NCBI GenBank assembly: GCA_938018185.1
Contig: CALIIW010000286.1
Coordinates: 1 to 33,754 of the forward strand
Direction: 5' to 3'
DNA length: 33,754 bases
Origin: an uncultured Saprospiraceae bacterium
GTDB lineage: Bacteria; Bacteroidota; Bacteroidia; Chitinophagales; Saprospiraceae
The notes under the pieces were generated by a model. The model did not search any database, was not told the origin of the DNA, and was given only the letters and a program-made list of their open reading frames with translations. Made by a program: the position numbers and the translations under genes. This document shows, piece after piece, positions 16,829 to 27,100 of this stretch (within the stretch, counting starts at the first letter, position 1; each line of letters begins with the position of its first letter).

Positions 16829-19800
16829 CCACGAAACCCTAATATCTGTATTGGTCCGTCATTATTTGCCGCAATAATGATAGGAAAAATTTTCCCATTA
16901 TATTTAAATTCAAAAGTTACCATTTCTTTTAAGTTATAAGGTAAAACCAAGCCGCTTTCAATAAGAGGTACCACTTCAAAATTTCCATTTCCTAAACCTC
17001 TTAAAAATAATCCTTTACCCGCATCATATGCTGGGGTTTCAACTTCGGTGGTATAGTTATTTCCTGCAATAACCAGATCAGTATGCCCATCTTTATCAAA
17101 GTCTTTCGTTAGAATAGAATTAATGGGTGCATACTGACATTCTATTGGCAGCGGTTTTATTTTCAATTCATTGCCCTCATTTATTAAGAGGATACTTTCA
17201 AAGGAACTTACTTCATAATGTAAGGCATCTTGCAACTTGTCTTCTGAATATATTTCTTCTAGGGAGGCTGAAGCAAATTCTAAATAGGTAGGAAATTTTT
17301 CTGAAAGAAAGGGCATTTGCTCTGTCGAACACTCTTTTCCTCTTACAGGGACATAGTTTCCTTTGTACTTTTTACTTAGTACAATATCAAAGGTCCCATT
17401 CTCATCAAAATCATTGCAATAGACATGAAAAGGCTTCTCTTCGTGAGGATGAAATTTGTTATTTAACCCAAGATTTCCAACAATATAATCTTGATCTCCG
17501 TCATTGTCAATATCATTTTGAGCAATAGAATACCACCAGCCATTTGTATTGTTCAAACCTAATTCCTCACTTACTTCTTTAAACAGCTTACCGTCATAAT
17601 GGAATAGTCTGATCGATGACCATTCTCCAACCATCATTACATCAATATTGCCATCCTTATTTTGGTCTGTCCATATCATATCGGTAATCATTCCTGCGGG
17701 ATTCAAACCAGGAAAAACTGTATCCGTTACATCTATAAATTTCCCTTTATTATTTTGAAGTAAATAGGACTTTGTGGGAAAAGGGTATTTGCCTGGACTA
17801 GTTCTGCCGCAGACAAAAAGATCTTGGTCTCCATCTTTGTCATAATCAAAGGCTTTTATTCTGCCATTGGATGTTTGCATATTGGGTAGCGCTTTGGTAT
17901 CAAGTCTGAAGTTTCCTTTTCCATCATTTACATATAAGCGATCTTGCAAATCAGCTTCTTTGTTTAAAAAGTCAGAGCCGCCGCCACTGGCAACATAAAG
18001 GTCAAGGTCTTGGTCATTGTCGCAATCTATAAAAAGGGCTCCCACGTCCTCTCTATTCAGCTCATTTGACCATTGTTTGGGATCTGATAACTTAAATTTA
18101 GAATCTTTAGTTTGAAGGTACAATGCCGCAGACTGTCCTTTTGCTCCTCCTACAAAAAAATCTTCCAAATTATCTCCGTTTACATCGCCATAGGCTAAGG
18201 CTGGACCTAGATAAGATTGACTATGAGGGATAAGTACTTCTCTGTCATAATCAGAATGGCTATTTTCTTTGTGTTCAAAACCTGTTGGTAAAATATTCTT
18301 TTCAACATGAACAAATAAGCCTCTTTCATTTTTATTTTCAGCGATCTTACTCATGTTTAAGTGGTCAACATATTCGATTTTATGTGTCTTATTAATAGTT
18401 GGATTGTCAATAATGGATACCTTTCCATTTAACCATTTGATCTCTACTTTATCAATTGTTTTTTCGTCTCCTATTCCAAAGTAGGCGATGGGTTCAACAG
18501 AAGATAAATACCCTCTTGTTTTAACAATTTCTCTGTATTGGATGTCATCTTTGTAATGGATAATAACCTTTGCATTTAGAAACCGCTCTTTGTTTCCCTT
18601 GTCGGTAAAAGCAAAATTTATATAATTGGCAGAAGCACTTTCATTAATAGTATTCTCATATAGGAAAGCAAATTCATTGATGTTGTTAATCACAATATCA
18701 AGATCTCCGTCTCTATCTAAATCAGCATATATGCAGCCATTTGAAAAGCTTGGTTTATTGAATCCCCATTCTTTTGAATGGTCTTCAAATTCGCCTTTAC
18801 CCAAATTTTTGAAAATAAAATTATTGACAGGTTGGCTTTTTGCGTCCATTAATTCAGTCCAAAAGGTGTCATAACTTTTGCCCAAACTATCTCTAATAAT
18901 TTTGCTTCGATTGGCCCAGTCATTGTCTTTAGTATCTCTCAAAAAACCATTTGTGATTATATTGTCTTGCAAACCATCTTGATCTAGATCGGCAAATAGG
19001 GTAGACCAAGACCACTCTGTTTGAGACATGCCAGAAAATAATCCAATTTCGCTAAACAATCCAAGGCCATTATTAAGTTGTAAACTATTAAACATGTACT
19101 GAGGGTGGTAGTTTAATCCATACCTTATATAATTGAAGCGATCAGGATTCATTGATGCCATAAGTGTTTTGTTTCGTATATGATCCCCGGGTGTCATATC
19201 CAAAACAAAAATTTCGCTTAAACCATCATTTGTTAAATCTCCTACATCTACACCCATCCCAAAGAAAGAGGTATGCTTGGTTGTAGAACTTATGTTGTCT
19301 GCAAATTTTCCGTTTTGGTATTTATATAAAAAATCTGGTATCCAATAATCATTGGCCACATATATTTCTAAATTACCATCATTGGTTATGTCACCGGTAT
19401 ATAGACCTAGCCCATAGCCTGCTTTCATTATTCCCGAGGATTCGGTAATGTCAATAAATTTCCCATCGTCATTTCTATACAATTGATTGCTCTCTTTTTG
19501 ATAATCTTCAACATTCATTTTCTCGAGACTCTCCACGACATCTTTAATCTTATCCTCCCAGCTATTCATATTGTTCATTAAAAATAAATCAAGATCACCA
19601 TCTTTATCATAATCAAAAAAACTGGCTTGATTACTTCTATTGGTACTGGCCAAACCATATTCCTCTGCTTTTTCAGTAAAAGTTAGATCTCCATTATTGA
19701 TATAAAGTTGATTGCTTTTGTCATATCCACCCTTGAATGGACCTGAATTGCAAACATATATATCCATAAAACCATCTCTGTTGATATCAACTGTACTTAC

Positions 19801-20172
19801 CCCAGTCGACCATTTATTGGTAGAGTTAATTTTTGCTTTCTGAGTAATATTTTCAAATTTTAATTCGCCCTTATTTAGGTAAAGGGCATTGGCACTCGTA
19901 TTTCCAGTGAAAAATAAATCAGGGAGATCGTCATTGTTGAAATCAGCTACCGCAACTCCTGCACCATTATAGTAGTAGTCATAAAACAATATATTATTGT
20001 CTTTGCTTTCTTTTAAATCATTTCTAAAATCAAGCCCCGAAATTTGAGAAGAAACTAAACTTAATCCTTGAAAGTCAGAATTTACAGCTCTGCTTTCTTC
20101 TTCCTCACAGGTAGAAAAAACAAAACATAAAAGTAAGAGTAATATTGGATTAACAAGTTTGTTTATGCGCAT
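16825..20172 (-). CDS. Big lipoprotein D: twin seven-loop FG-GAP propellers around ASPIC
   Basis: 1,115 residues with lipobox VFSTC (Cys22) followed by EEEE, the most acidic post-Cys stretch in the array and a good candidate for surface export. Seven loops precede ASPIC; two of them end in Glu instead of Asp (GDITNDGNLE, GDLTNDGLSE). Seven follow, from GDVNGDNLED to KDFDKDGHTD. ASPIC at about 531-585 is variant: NAKVIIHY, RGYLSS, YFGIG, KWLNG. The conserved block reads RGKECSTEQMPF, the only member with Lys and Thr at these positions. It is closest to E (VETP-x-YDAG-x-GL). Last gene of the minus-strand unit, 34 bp after E. Role unknown. Confidence 0.8.
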   Translation of the reverse strand: MRINKLVNPILLLLLCFVFSTCEEEESRAVNSDFQGLSLVSSQISGLDFRNDLKESKDNNILFYDYYYNGAGVAVADFNNDDLPDLFFTGNTSANALYLNKGELKFENITQKAKINSTNKWSTGVSTVDINRDGFMDIYVCNSGPFKGGYDKSNQLYINNGDLTFTEKAEEYGLASTNRSNQASFFDYDKDGDLDLFLMNNMNSWEDKIKDVVESLEKMNVEDYQKESNQLYRNDDGKFIDITESSGIMKAGYGLGLYTGDITNDGNLEIYVANDYWIPDFLYKYQNGKFADNISSTTKHTSFFGMGVDVGDLTNDGLSEIFVLDMTPGDHIRNKTLMASMNPDRFNYIRYGLNYHPQYMFNSLQLNNGLGLFSEIGLFSGMSQTEWSWSTLFADLDQDGLQDNIITNGFLRDTKDNDWANRSKIIRDSLGKSYDTFWTELMDAKSQPVNNFIFKNLGKGEFEDHSKEWGFNKPSFSNGCIYADLDRDGDLDIVINNINEFAFLYENTINESASANYINFAFTDKGNKERFLNAKVIIHYKDDIQYREIVKTRGYLSSVEPIAYFGIGDEKTIDKVEIKWLNGKVSIIDNPTINKTHKIEYVDHLNMSKIAENKNERGLFVHVEKNILPTGFEHKENSHSDYDREVLIPHSQSYLGPALAYGDVNGDNLEDFFVGGAKGQSAALYLQTKDSKFKLSDPKQWSNELNREDVGALFIDCDNDQDLDLYVASGGGSDFLNKEADLQDRLYVNDGKGNFRLDTKALPNMQTSNGRIKAFDYDKDGDQDLFVCGRTSPGKYPFPTKSYLLQNNKGKFIDVTDTVFPGLNPAGMITDMIWTDQNKDGNIDVMMVGEWSSIRLFHYDGKLFKEVSEELGLNNTNGWWYSIAQNDIDNDGDQDYIVGNLGLNNKFHPHEEKPFHVYCNDFDENGTFDIVLSKKYKGNYVPVRGKECSTEQMPFLSEKFPTYLEFASASLEEIYSEDKLQDALHYEVSSFESILLINEGNELKIKPLPIECQYAPINSILTKDFDKDGHTDLVIAGNNYTTEVETPAYDAGKGLFLRGLGNGNFEVVPLIESGLVLPYNLKEMVTFEFKYNGKIFPIIIAANNDGPIQILGFRG

Positions 20173-20206
20173 AAAAAACTTCTAAAGTTTAAATAGATCA
20201 AATTGA

Positions 20207-23200
20207 TCATTGTATTGATTTTGCTTCATCTTGGACATATAGCTCAAGCTTTTCATTATTATTAAAAACAATCAAACTTCCTGATTTTGTAAGTTTAATA
20301 TCTTTTACATTCTTGCTTAGATAAAGTCCACTTTCTGCTACACTTAAAGGAACGAATTCTCCTGATCCATTACCTATTAATACTAAGCCTCGACCAGCAT
20401 CATACCTTGGGGTTTCTACTTCTGTGTCATAATTATTTCCTGCAATGATGATGTCGATGTTTTTATCCTGATTTAAGTCTTTAATTATTATACCATTAAC
20501 AGGTGATGCCTGAGCAATATTTGGCAAATAATTTATACTAAATTTGCCACCTTCATTAATTAAAATTATAGAACGAAACTCATTTGCCTCAAGCTTAATA
20601 GCACCCTTAAGCTTATCTCCATAAATGTCCTCAATGCTTGCAGTTGCATAACTTTCGTAAGTAGGAAATTTTTCTTTTATGAAAGGCATTTGATCAGAAG
20701 AACATTGTCTTCCTCTTGTCGGGACATCTTTACCTTTGTATTCCTTACTCAATACAATATCGCAGGTTCCATTGCTGTCAAAATCATTTGCAAACACCTT
20801 AAATGGCTTCTCTTTATTTGCTTTGAATTTAGTATTCAAACCAACATTGCCACAAATTAAATCTAGGTCTCCATCATTATCTACATCAGCTGCTTCAATA
20901 CTATACCACCAGCCTTTCAAATCATCTGTTCCTATCAGAGTGCTAGATTCTTCTAACTGCCCTTCTTTATTCAAAAATACTTTTATACTCGTCCATTCTC
21001 CGACTACGATCAAGTCATCCCAGCCATCAGAATCAATGTCAAGCCATGTGGCATCACTCACCAATCCACAATTTGACAATTGCTCCGTCTGCAATTCATT
21101 TTTTATAGAGTAGGCTCCACTTTCATTACTTAATAGGTAGCTCTTTTCTGCAAATGGATACCTACCTGGTATTGCCCTACCTCCAACAAAAAGATCTAAA
21201 TCTCCATCTTTGTCATAATCATTTGGCGCTACAACAAAACTGGCTTTAAACAATTGAGGTAAAGCTTTAGAGCTAAAAGAAAAAATTCCTTTTCCATCAT
21301 TTTTGTATAAACGATCTTGCAACAATGGACTATCTATTTCAAAGTCTCCACCTCCACCACTAGGTACATATAGATCAAGATCTCCATCTCCATCAGCATC
21401 AAAAAATTCAGCTTTCATATCTTCTGAACTAGCATGCATGGTCCAAGGTGAACTGGTAGATTTTTTAAATTTATTTTTTTCATATTGTAAAAATAATTCA
21501 GCACTTTGTCCTTTCGCACCTCCTATAAAGAAGTCTTCTAAACCGTTTCCATCAACGTCTCCTTTTGCTATTCCAGATCCTAATGTTGATTGTTTATGAG
21601 GCAACAAGATTTCTTTTTCAAAATCATCAAATTTATTTTCCTCATGAACAAAATTTATATTTGACTCTGACTGCTTAAAAATTGGATGGATTCTTTTTAC
21701 TTCTTTATAATTATGTTTAAGCTTTGCATCAGCCTTTTTTAATATCAATGTTTGGTTGATTCTAGGATTTGCAATAAGCTGTTTAGAATTGTCAGGCCAA
21801 ATCACTTTTAAGCTATCAATTTTGTCAAATTGTCCAAGTCCAAAATATACTGCTCTGTTTTCCATACTTGAAAAGTATCCCCTAGTTGGCACCAGTTCTT
21901 GATATTGAATGTTGCCATTGTGATGGATGTATACTTTTGTATTAATTGTCGGTTCTGCACTTTCCAGTTTTACTTTTAAATAATTATTTGTAGAATTATT
22001 CTGAAAAATAAAGGCTAAGCTGTCAATGTTGTTTATAGCTAGGTCGAGGTCTCCATCATTGTCTAAATCTGCATAGACAGATCCGTTAGAAAATGAAGGA
22101 TAATCTATTCCCCATTCTTTCACTTTGTTTTTAAATTGAAGTTCATGGTTGTTTTGATAGATTAAATTTGACAAAGGAATCATTGGGATCTCTTCATAAA
22201 GTTTTTTTCTTAAATCTGTAGGTATTATACCACCATTTTCATCTCTTATTTTCTTCATTTTTATTCTAGAGTCGTTGTCTCTTGTATACCTTTTGAAGCC
22301 ATTTGAAACAAAAAAATCTTTGTATGAATCATTGTCAAAATCTGCAAATAATGCAGACCAAGACCAATCCGTTTTGGCCAAGCCTGATAAGTTTACGATA
22401 TTACTAAAAGTGCCGTTTCCATTATTTAATTGTAAAGAATTGAACATGTACTGATGTTGATATTTTAAGGTGTCAACATATGTTCTAAATGTTTTGACAT
22501 CCATTGAGGCCATCAATGTTTTATCTCGTACATGGTCATCTGCAGCCATGTCCACAACCGCAATATCTAATAGCCCATCATTATTTATATCAGAAATGTC
22601 AGCACCCATTCCATAAAAAGATATTTGATTTGTTCTGCTTTTTATTTCATCTGTAAAGGTACCATCACCATTATTTATGTACATAAAGTCAGGAACAGAA
22701 TAGTCATTGGCAACATACACGTCAGGCCATCCATCATCATTAATGTCAGCACAAACCAATCCCAGTCCAAATCCATATCTCAGCATGCCTGCTTGTTCAG
22801 TTACCTTCTTAAATTTTCCCTCATCATTTCTATATAGATTGCAGCTTGCATCCATAAGGTTCTGTTTGTTTGCATCAAGATCCATGTATACTTTACCTAT
22901 TGGTATTCGAATGTACTTTGAAGAATTTAAGATAAAACAATCCAGATCTCCATCTTTGTCATAATCAAAAAAGGCTGCCTGCCTCCCAAGATTTCCATCA
23001 TCTAATCCATACTCTTTTGCACGCTCTGTAAAGGATAAATTCTTATTGTTTATGAACAATAGATTTCGTCGGTATTCAGGTCCAAAAGTAAATGGACTGG
23101 ATTGACTTACATAGATGTCTAACCAACCATCATTGTTTATATCAACCATCGTAACTCCGGTTGACCAATTTTTACCTTGGTTTATATTTGCACCTTCTGA

Positions 23201-23539
23201 AATGTCTTTAAATTTAAAATCTCCTTGATTTAAAAATAATTTATTTTTGACCTCATTTCCAACAAAGAAAAGATCAACAAGTCCGTCATTATTTATATCT
23301 CCAGATGCAACTCCGCCACCAATAAAATAATTCGAATAAGACATTGCATTTCTGTAGGGATCCAAAGGGTCATCAATAAGCTTATTAGTAAAATCTATGT
23401 TCGTTTGAGAAACTTGTTTTTTTGTAAATAATTTTTTCTTGCCTGTACTTAATTCAAGTGTCTTGTTTTCACACGAAAGTGAAAACAATATCGTGACAAG
23501 AATTAAAATAAAAATGGACTTGTTTTTTATAAAAAACAT
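20207..23539 (-). CDS. Big lipoprotein E: twin seven-loop FG-GAP propellers around ASPIC
   Basis: 1,110 residues with a signal ending FSLSC (Cys23). Seven loops before ASPIC (GDINNDGLVD to ADLDNDGDLD) and seven after (GDVDGNGLED to KDLNQDKNID). The ASPIC region is shorter than in A or C, with TKVYIHH, RGYFSS, YFGLGQ and VIWPDN. The conserved block is RGRQCSSDQMPFIKEKFPTY, with Asp where the others have Glu. VETPRYDAGRGL lies near the end, shared with D. The gene is 83 bp downstream of the small lipoprotein (an AT-rich inverted repeat lies in the gap) and 34 bp upstream of D. Confidence 0.8.
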   Translation of the reverse strand: MFFIKNKSIFILILVTILFSLSCENKTLELSTGKKKLFTKKQVSQTNIDFTNKLIDDPLDPYRNAMSYSNYFIGGGVASGDINNDGLVDLFFVGNEVKNKLFLNQGDFKFKDISEGANINQGKNWSTGVTMVDINNDGWLDIYVSQSSPFTFGPEYRRNLLFINNKNLSFTERAKEYGLDDGNLGRQAAFFDYDKDGDLDCFILNSSKYIRIPIGKVYMDLDANKQNLMDASCNLYRNDEGKFKKVTEQAGMLRYGFGLGLVCADINDDGWPDVYVANDYSVPDFMYINNGDGTFTDEIKSRTNQISFYGMGADISDINNDGLLDIAVVDMAADDHVRDKTLMASMDVKTFRTYVDTLKYQHQYMFNSLQLNNGNGTFSNIVNLSGLAKTDWSWSALFADFDNDSYKDFFVSNGFKRYTRDNDSRIKMKKIRDENGGIIPTDLRKKLYEEIPMIPLSNLIYQNNHELQFKNKVKEWGIDYPSFSNGSVYADLDNDGDLDLAINNIDSLAFIFQNNSTNNYLKVKLESAEPTINTKVYIHHNGNIQYQELVPTRGYFSSMENRAVYFGLGQFDKIDSLKVIWPDNSKQLIANPRINQTLILKKADAKLKHNYKEVKRIHPIFKQSESNINFVHEENKFDDFEKEILLPHKQSTLGSGIAKGDVDGNGLEDFFIGGAKGQSAELFLQYEKNKFKKSTSSPWTMHASSEDMKAEFFDADGDGDLDLYVPSGGGGDFEIDSPLLQDRLYKNDGKGIFSFSSKALPQLFKASFVVAPNDYDKDGDLDLFVGGRAIPGRYPFAEKSYLLSNESGAYSIKNELQTEQLSNCGLVSDATWLDIDSDGWDDLIVVGEWTSIKVFLNKEGQLEESSTLIGTDDLKGWWYSIEAADVDNDGDLDLICGNVGLNTKFKANKEKPFKVFANDFDSNGTCDIVLSKEYKGKDVPTRGRQCSSDQMPFIKEKFPTYESYATASIEDIYGDKLKGAIKLEANEFRSIILINEGGKFSINYLPNIAQASPVNGIIIKDLNQDKNIDIIIAGNNYDTEVETPRYDAGRGLVLIGNGSGEFVPLSVAESGLYLSKNVKDIKLTKSGSLIVFNNNEKLELYVQDEAKSIQ

Positions 23540-23582
23540 ACATGAATAATTTTACTGGTTCAGTGCTTTTATCTTAGGTTCG

Positions 23583-23615
23583 AAAATGATAAAAATTTAG
23601 ATTCCTTATCATTTT
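23583..23615 (-). terminator. AT-rich inverted repeat, weak terminator candidate
   Basis: AAAATGATAA (23583-23592) pairs with TTATCATTTT (23606-23615) across a 13-nt loop, just after the stop of the minus-strand small lipoprotein. The stem has only two G-C pairs, so it may attenuate transcription into E, or do nothing. Confidence 0.3.
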
Positions 23616-23622
23616 TAATTAT

Positions 23623-24087
23623 TTATTTTTCTACTTCTTTTCTTTTGGAATTAAAATCTAAGTCATGAGAAACCAATTGGTCATAAAGTTTTAATATTTC
23701 ATCATTCTTTATCTTTAAAGCATCATAATAATGAAGCTTTTTGTTTTTCATCATTTTAGCTTTGAATTCAGCCGAATAAAGAGCTATCTGCTTAGCTCTA
23801 AGGCTTCTTAATTTATTTGCATACTTTGCAGTGATTTTTTCCTTGTTTAAATTGTTGTCAGCATCAGTTAAACAAGCTTTTAATGTCACTAGAATCTCAT
23901 CTGCAATCTGGCTAAGTTTTTGGTATTGAATATCTTCGTCGAGATCGGCTTCTGCGCTCGCGGAGTTTTGTTGCTCTGTTTTCGTTTTTGGTCCTACTTT
24001 TACTTCTTGTAAGGAATTACTTTCACATGATGTAAACAGGAATATCCCAAAAACAAGGATTGTAAAGATTTTATTCTGAAGAGTCAT
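23623..24087 (-). CDS. Small lipoprotein, probably coiled-coil, partner of big gene F
   Basis: 154 residues with signal and lipobox FTSC (Cys21). After a Gln/Ser/Ala-rich linker the mature part, from about residue 50, is strongly helical and charged (Lys, Glu, Asp, Leu). I do not recognise a domain. It starts 23 bp after big gene F ends. The same size and layout is seen in the 156-residue protein that follows the deleted paralogue at 7108-7578. The two share little obvious sequence beyond helical character, so common descent is likely from position but not proven by eye. Confidence 0.6.
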   Translation of the reverse strand: MTLQNKIFTILVFGIFLFTSCESNSLQEVKVGPKTKTEQQNSASAEADLDEDIQYQKLSQIADEILVTLKACLTDADNNLNKEKITAKYANKLRSLRAKQIALYSAEFKAKMMKNKKLHYYDALKIKNDEILKLYDQLVSHDLDFNSKRKEVEK

Positions 24088-24110
24088 AATAAGCTGAATA
24101 TTTAATACGA

Positions 24111-27100
24111 TTACTTAAACTTGTAAACTTGCATTGCTTCATTATTGTTGCCGACCAAGAGGTATTTGTTGTCCAATAAAGTTAGGCTCTTTACATCTCG
24201 GTCTATATATAATCCGCTCTCTTCAGAAGAAATTGATTTAAATCTACCCGCTCCTTTATTAAGTAAGGTTACCCCAACTCCACCATCTGCTCTTCCTGTT
24301 TCAACTTCTGAAACAAATAAGTTTCCTCCTGCTATAATATCTAAATGCTGATCATTGTCAAGGTCCTTGAGGAGTACATCATTAATAGGCGAAAATTGTG
24401 CTTCATTTGGCATCTTAACAAGCTTCAGTTTTCCATCCTCATTGTATAAAAATGAACTGGCAAATGTATTAACTTGCAAATGATAAGCCTCCTCCAAATA
24501 TTCCCCATAGACCGCACTTAGATTTGCTTTCCCAAAATCATTATAAGTTGGGAATTTTTCTGCTAATTGAGGCATCTGTTCTGACGAACATTGTCTCCCT
24601 CTAACCGGGCATAATTCGTTTAAATAATATTGTCCCAAAACGATATCACTCTTTCCATTTTTATCAAAATCTCCTGCATAAATGTGAAATGGTTTTTCAA
24701 GACTTGCTTTATATTTGTAGTTCAATCCTAAATTACCTAAAACAAAATCCTGGTCTCCGTCATTATCAAGGTCAGCTTTTTCTATACAATTCCACCAGCC
24801 TTGACTTTCGGATAAGTTATAAGCTTCAGTTTTGTTTTCAAAAGTACCTTCATTGTTTATGAAAATATTTATTGGCATCCATTCACCAACTACAATTAAG
24901 TCTTCTAAATTGTCTCCGTTTAAATCAACAAAACAAGCATCGGTCACCATGGCCATGTTTTTTTGATCAATAGAAAAAATCTCTTGTGCAATTTCCAATG
25001 TTCCTGCATTGTTTTTTAAGAGGTAACTTGGAGCACTAAATGGATATTCATGTGGTAGGAGTCTGGTCCCAACAAAAATATCTAGGTCTCCATCATTGTC
25101 GAAATCAGAGCTTTGAACCGAAGATCCACTTTGAAAAATCTTTGGGGATAAATCTTTTGAATATTGGAAAGCCCCCGTGCCATTGTTGATGTAAATCCGA
25201 TCTTGGTAATATGGAGAATCTTTCTCAAATTCATTGCCACCTGAAACAACATATAAGTCGAGGTCTCCATCTTTGTCTAGGTCAAAAAATATAGAACCTA
25301 AATCTTCACAAGTTTTTTGGTTTTCAAAATAACTACTATTGCTTTGGAATTTTTTTAAAGTAGGATTGTAAATATATATCGAAGCACTTTGGTCTTTTGC
25401 GCCTCCTATGAAAAAGTCTTCAAAGCCATCATTGTTAACATCTGCTTTTGAAATTATTGGTCCGAATTGAGACATCTTATGAGGAAGTAAAACTTGTTTT
25501 TCATAATCATCAAATTTGTTTTCCATGTGCTTAAATAGGGGAGATATTTCTGCTGCATTAGATTCTTCCATAAACCTATTTGTCAGCTGTACAGGGCTAT
25601 TGTTATTGTCAGGATTGTACTTGATTTCAACTAGTTTGTTAGGTTTTAGATCATTCAAAACTTGTGTTTTTCCATCAGGCCAAGTTACTCTTATGAAGGA
25701 TACATTTTTACAATTGCCTAAACCAAAATGTATTGGTCCTACAACTGAAGATTGATAACCCCTGGAGTAGGTTGATTCATAAAATTGATTTTGATCACAA
25801 GTTTTAATTTCAACTTTTGACCCTAAATCAGAGCTTCCATTTTTATTAATTAACTTGATTTTTATGTATGAGCCTTTTTTATTTTCACGCTGTGTGTTCT
25901 TTAAAATAGATGCTTTTTTATCAATGTTATTTATAACTAAATCAAGGTCTCCATCGTTGTCTAAATCAGCATAAGCAGCACCTGAAGAAAAACCGTTTTC
26001 ATCACTTCCTGTTTCTGCTGAAACATTTTTGAAAGTGTAATCACCATTGTTTTGAAAAAGTAAATTTTTGTTTCTTTGAGGATTCAATTTACTGTCAAAA
26101 ACTTTTGCAAAAGTTTTATGTTTTTTAGGATCTGAAACGGCAATTATTTTTTCAAATTTCTTTCTTATGTCTTTGTCCATGACACTTTTATAAAAACCAT
26201 TTGTAATAAAAAGATCTTTCCATCCATCATTACTAAAGTCAGCTGCTAAGACGGACCATGACCAATCAGATTTGTGAATACCAGCCATTTGGCCGATTTC
26301 GGTAAATTTGCCATTACCCTGATTTAATTGTAGCATATTGCGCATGTATTGATAATGCATGCCTGCCTCAACCCCTTTATGAAAGTTCTTTGGATCCATG
26401 GCTCCCATTTGAGTTTTTTCGCTAAAATTATCTTGTGATAGCATGTCTAAACTCACCAAATCTATCTTCCCATCATTATTTAAGTCTGAGGCGTCTGTGC
26501 CCATGCTTGAAAGCGAAATATGCTTGAAGGATTCATGGATGGTATTTGTGAATGTACCATCCCGATTGTTCATGTATAAGTAATCCGGATTTCCATGATC
26601 AACAGCAACATATATATCAGGCCAGTTATCACCATTGAAATCTGCAACACTCACTCCAAGCATATAGCCATAATTAAACAAACCAGCTTTCAAAGTGACA
26701 TCTGTAAATGTTCCATTGCCATTATTTTGAAATAATTTATCACTCCACATGGGGTTTCTTGGATTTACAAAATGATTATAATGAACGTTTGGATCTATAA
26801 AGAAAAAATCGCCCGTTTCATGTCTCGGCGTATTGCCTAAAAACAAATCTGCATAGCCATCTTTATTATAATCTAAAAAGGAAGCTTGTATGGAATAACC
26901 TATGTCAGCAACACCATATTGTTTTGCCTGCTCTTTGAATGAATTATCACCCTGGTTTATAAAAAGCGAATTTGCTCTTTTGTGTGGATTTTCGTCATCA
27001 TAAGAGTGGCATACATATAAATCCAATAAACCATCATTATTTACGTCTGCAAAACTTGCACCTGTACTCCAACGATCTTTACAACTTACTCCAGCTTTAT

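Noticed and set aside
20736-21113. Ser/Pro-rich plus-strand frame of 125 codons, and similar frames opposite D, E and F
   Set aside because: Recurrent S-R-S-P-S-L-S text is the antisense of calcium-loop codons (GATGGAGAT read backwards), so these are shadows.
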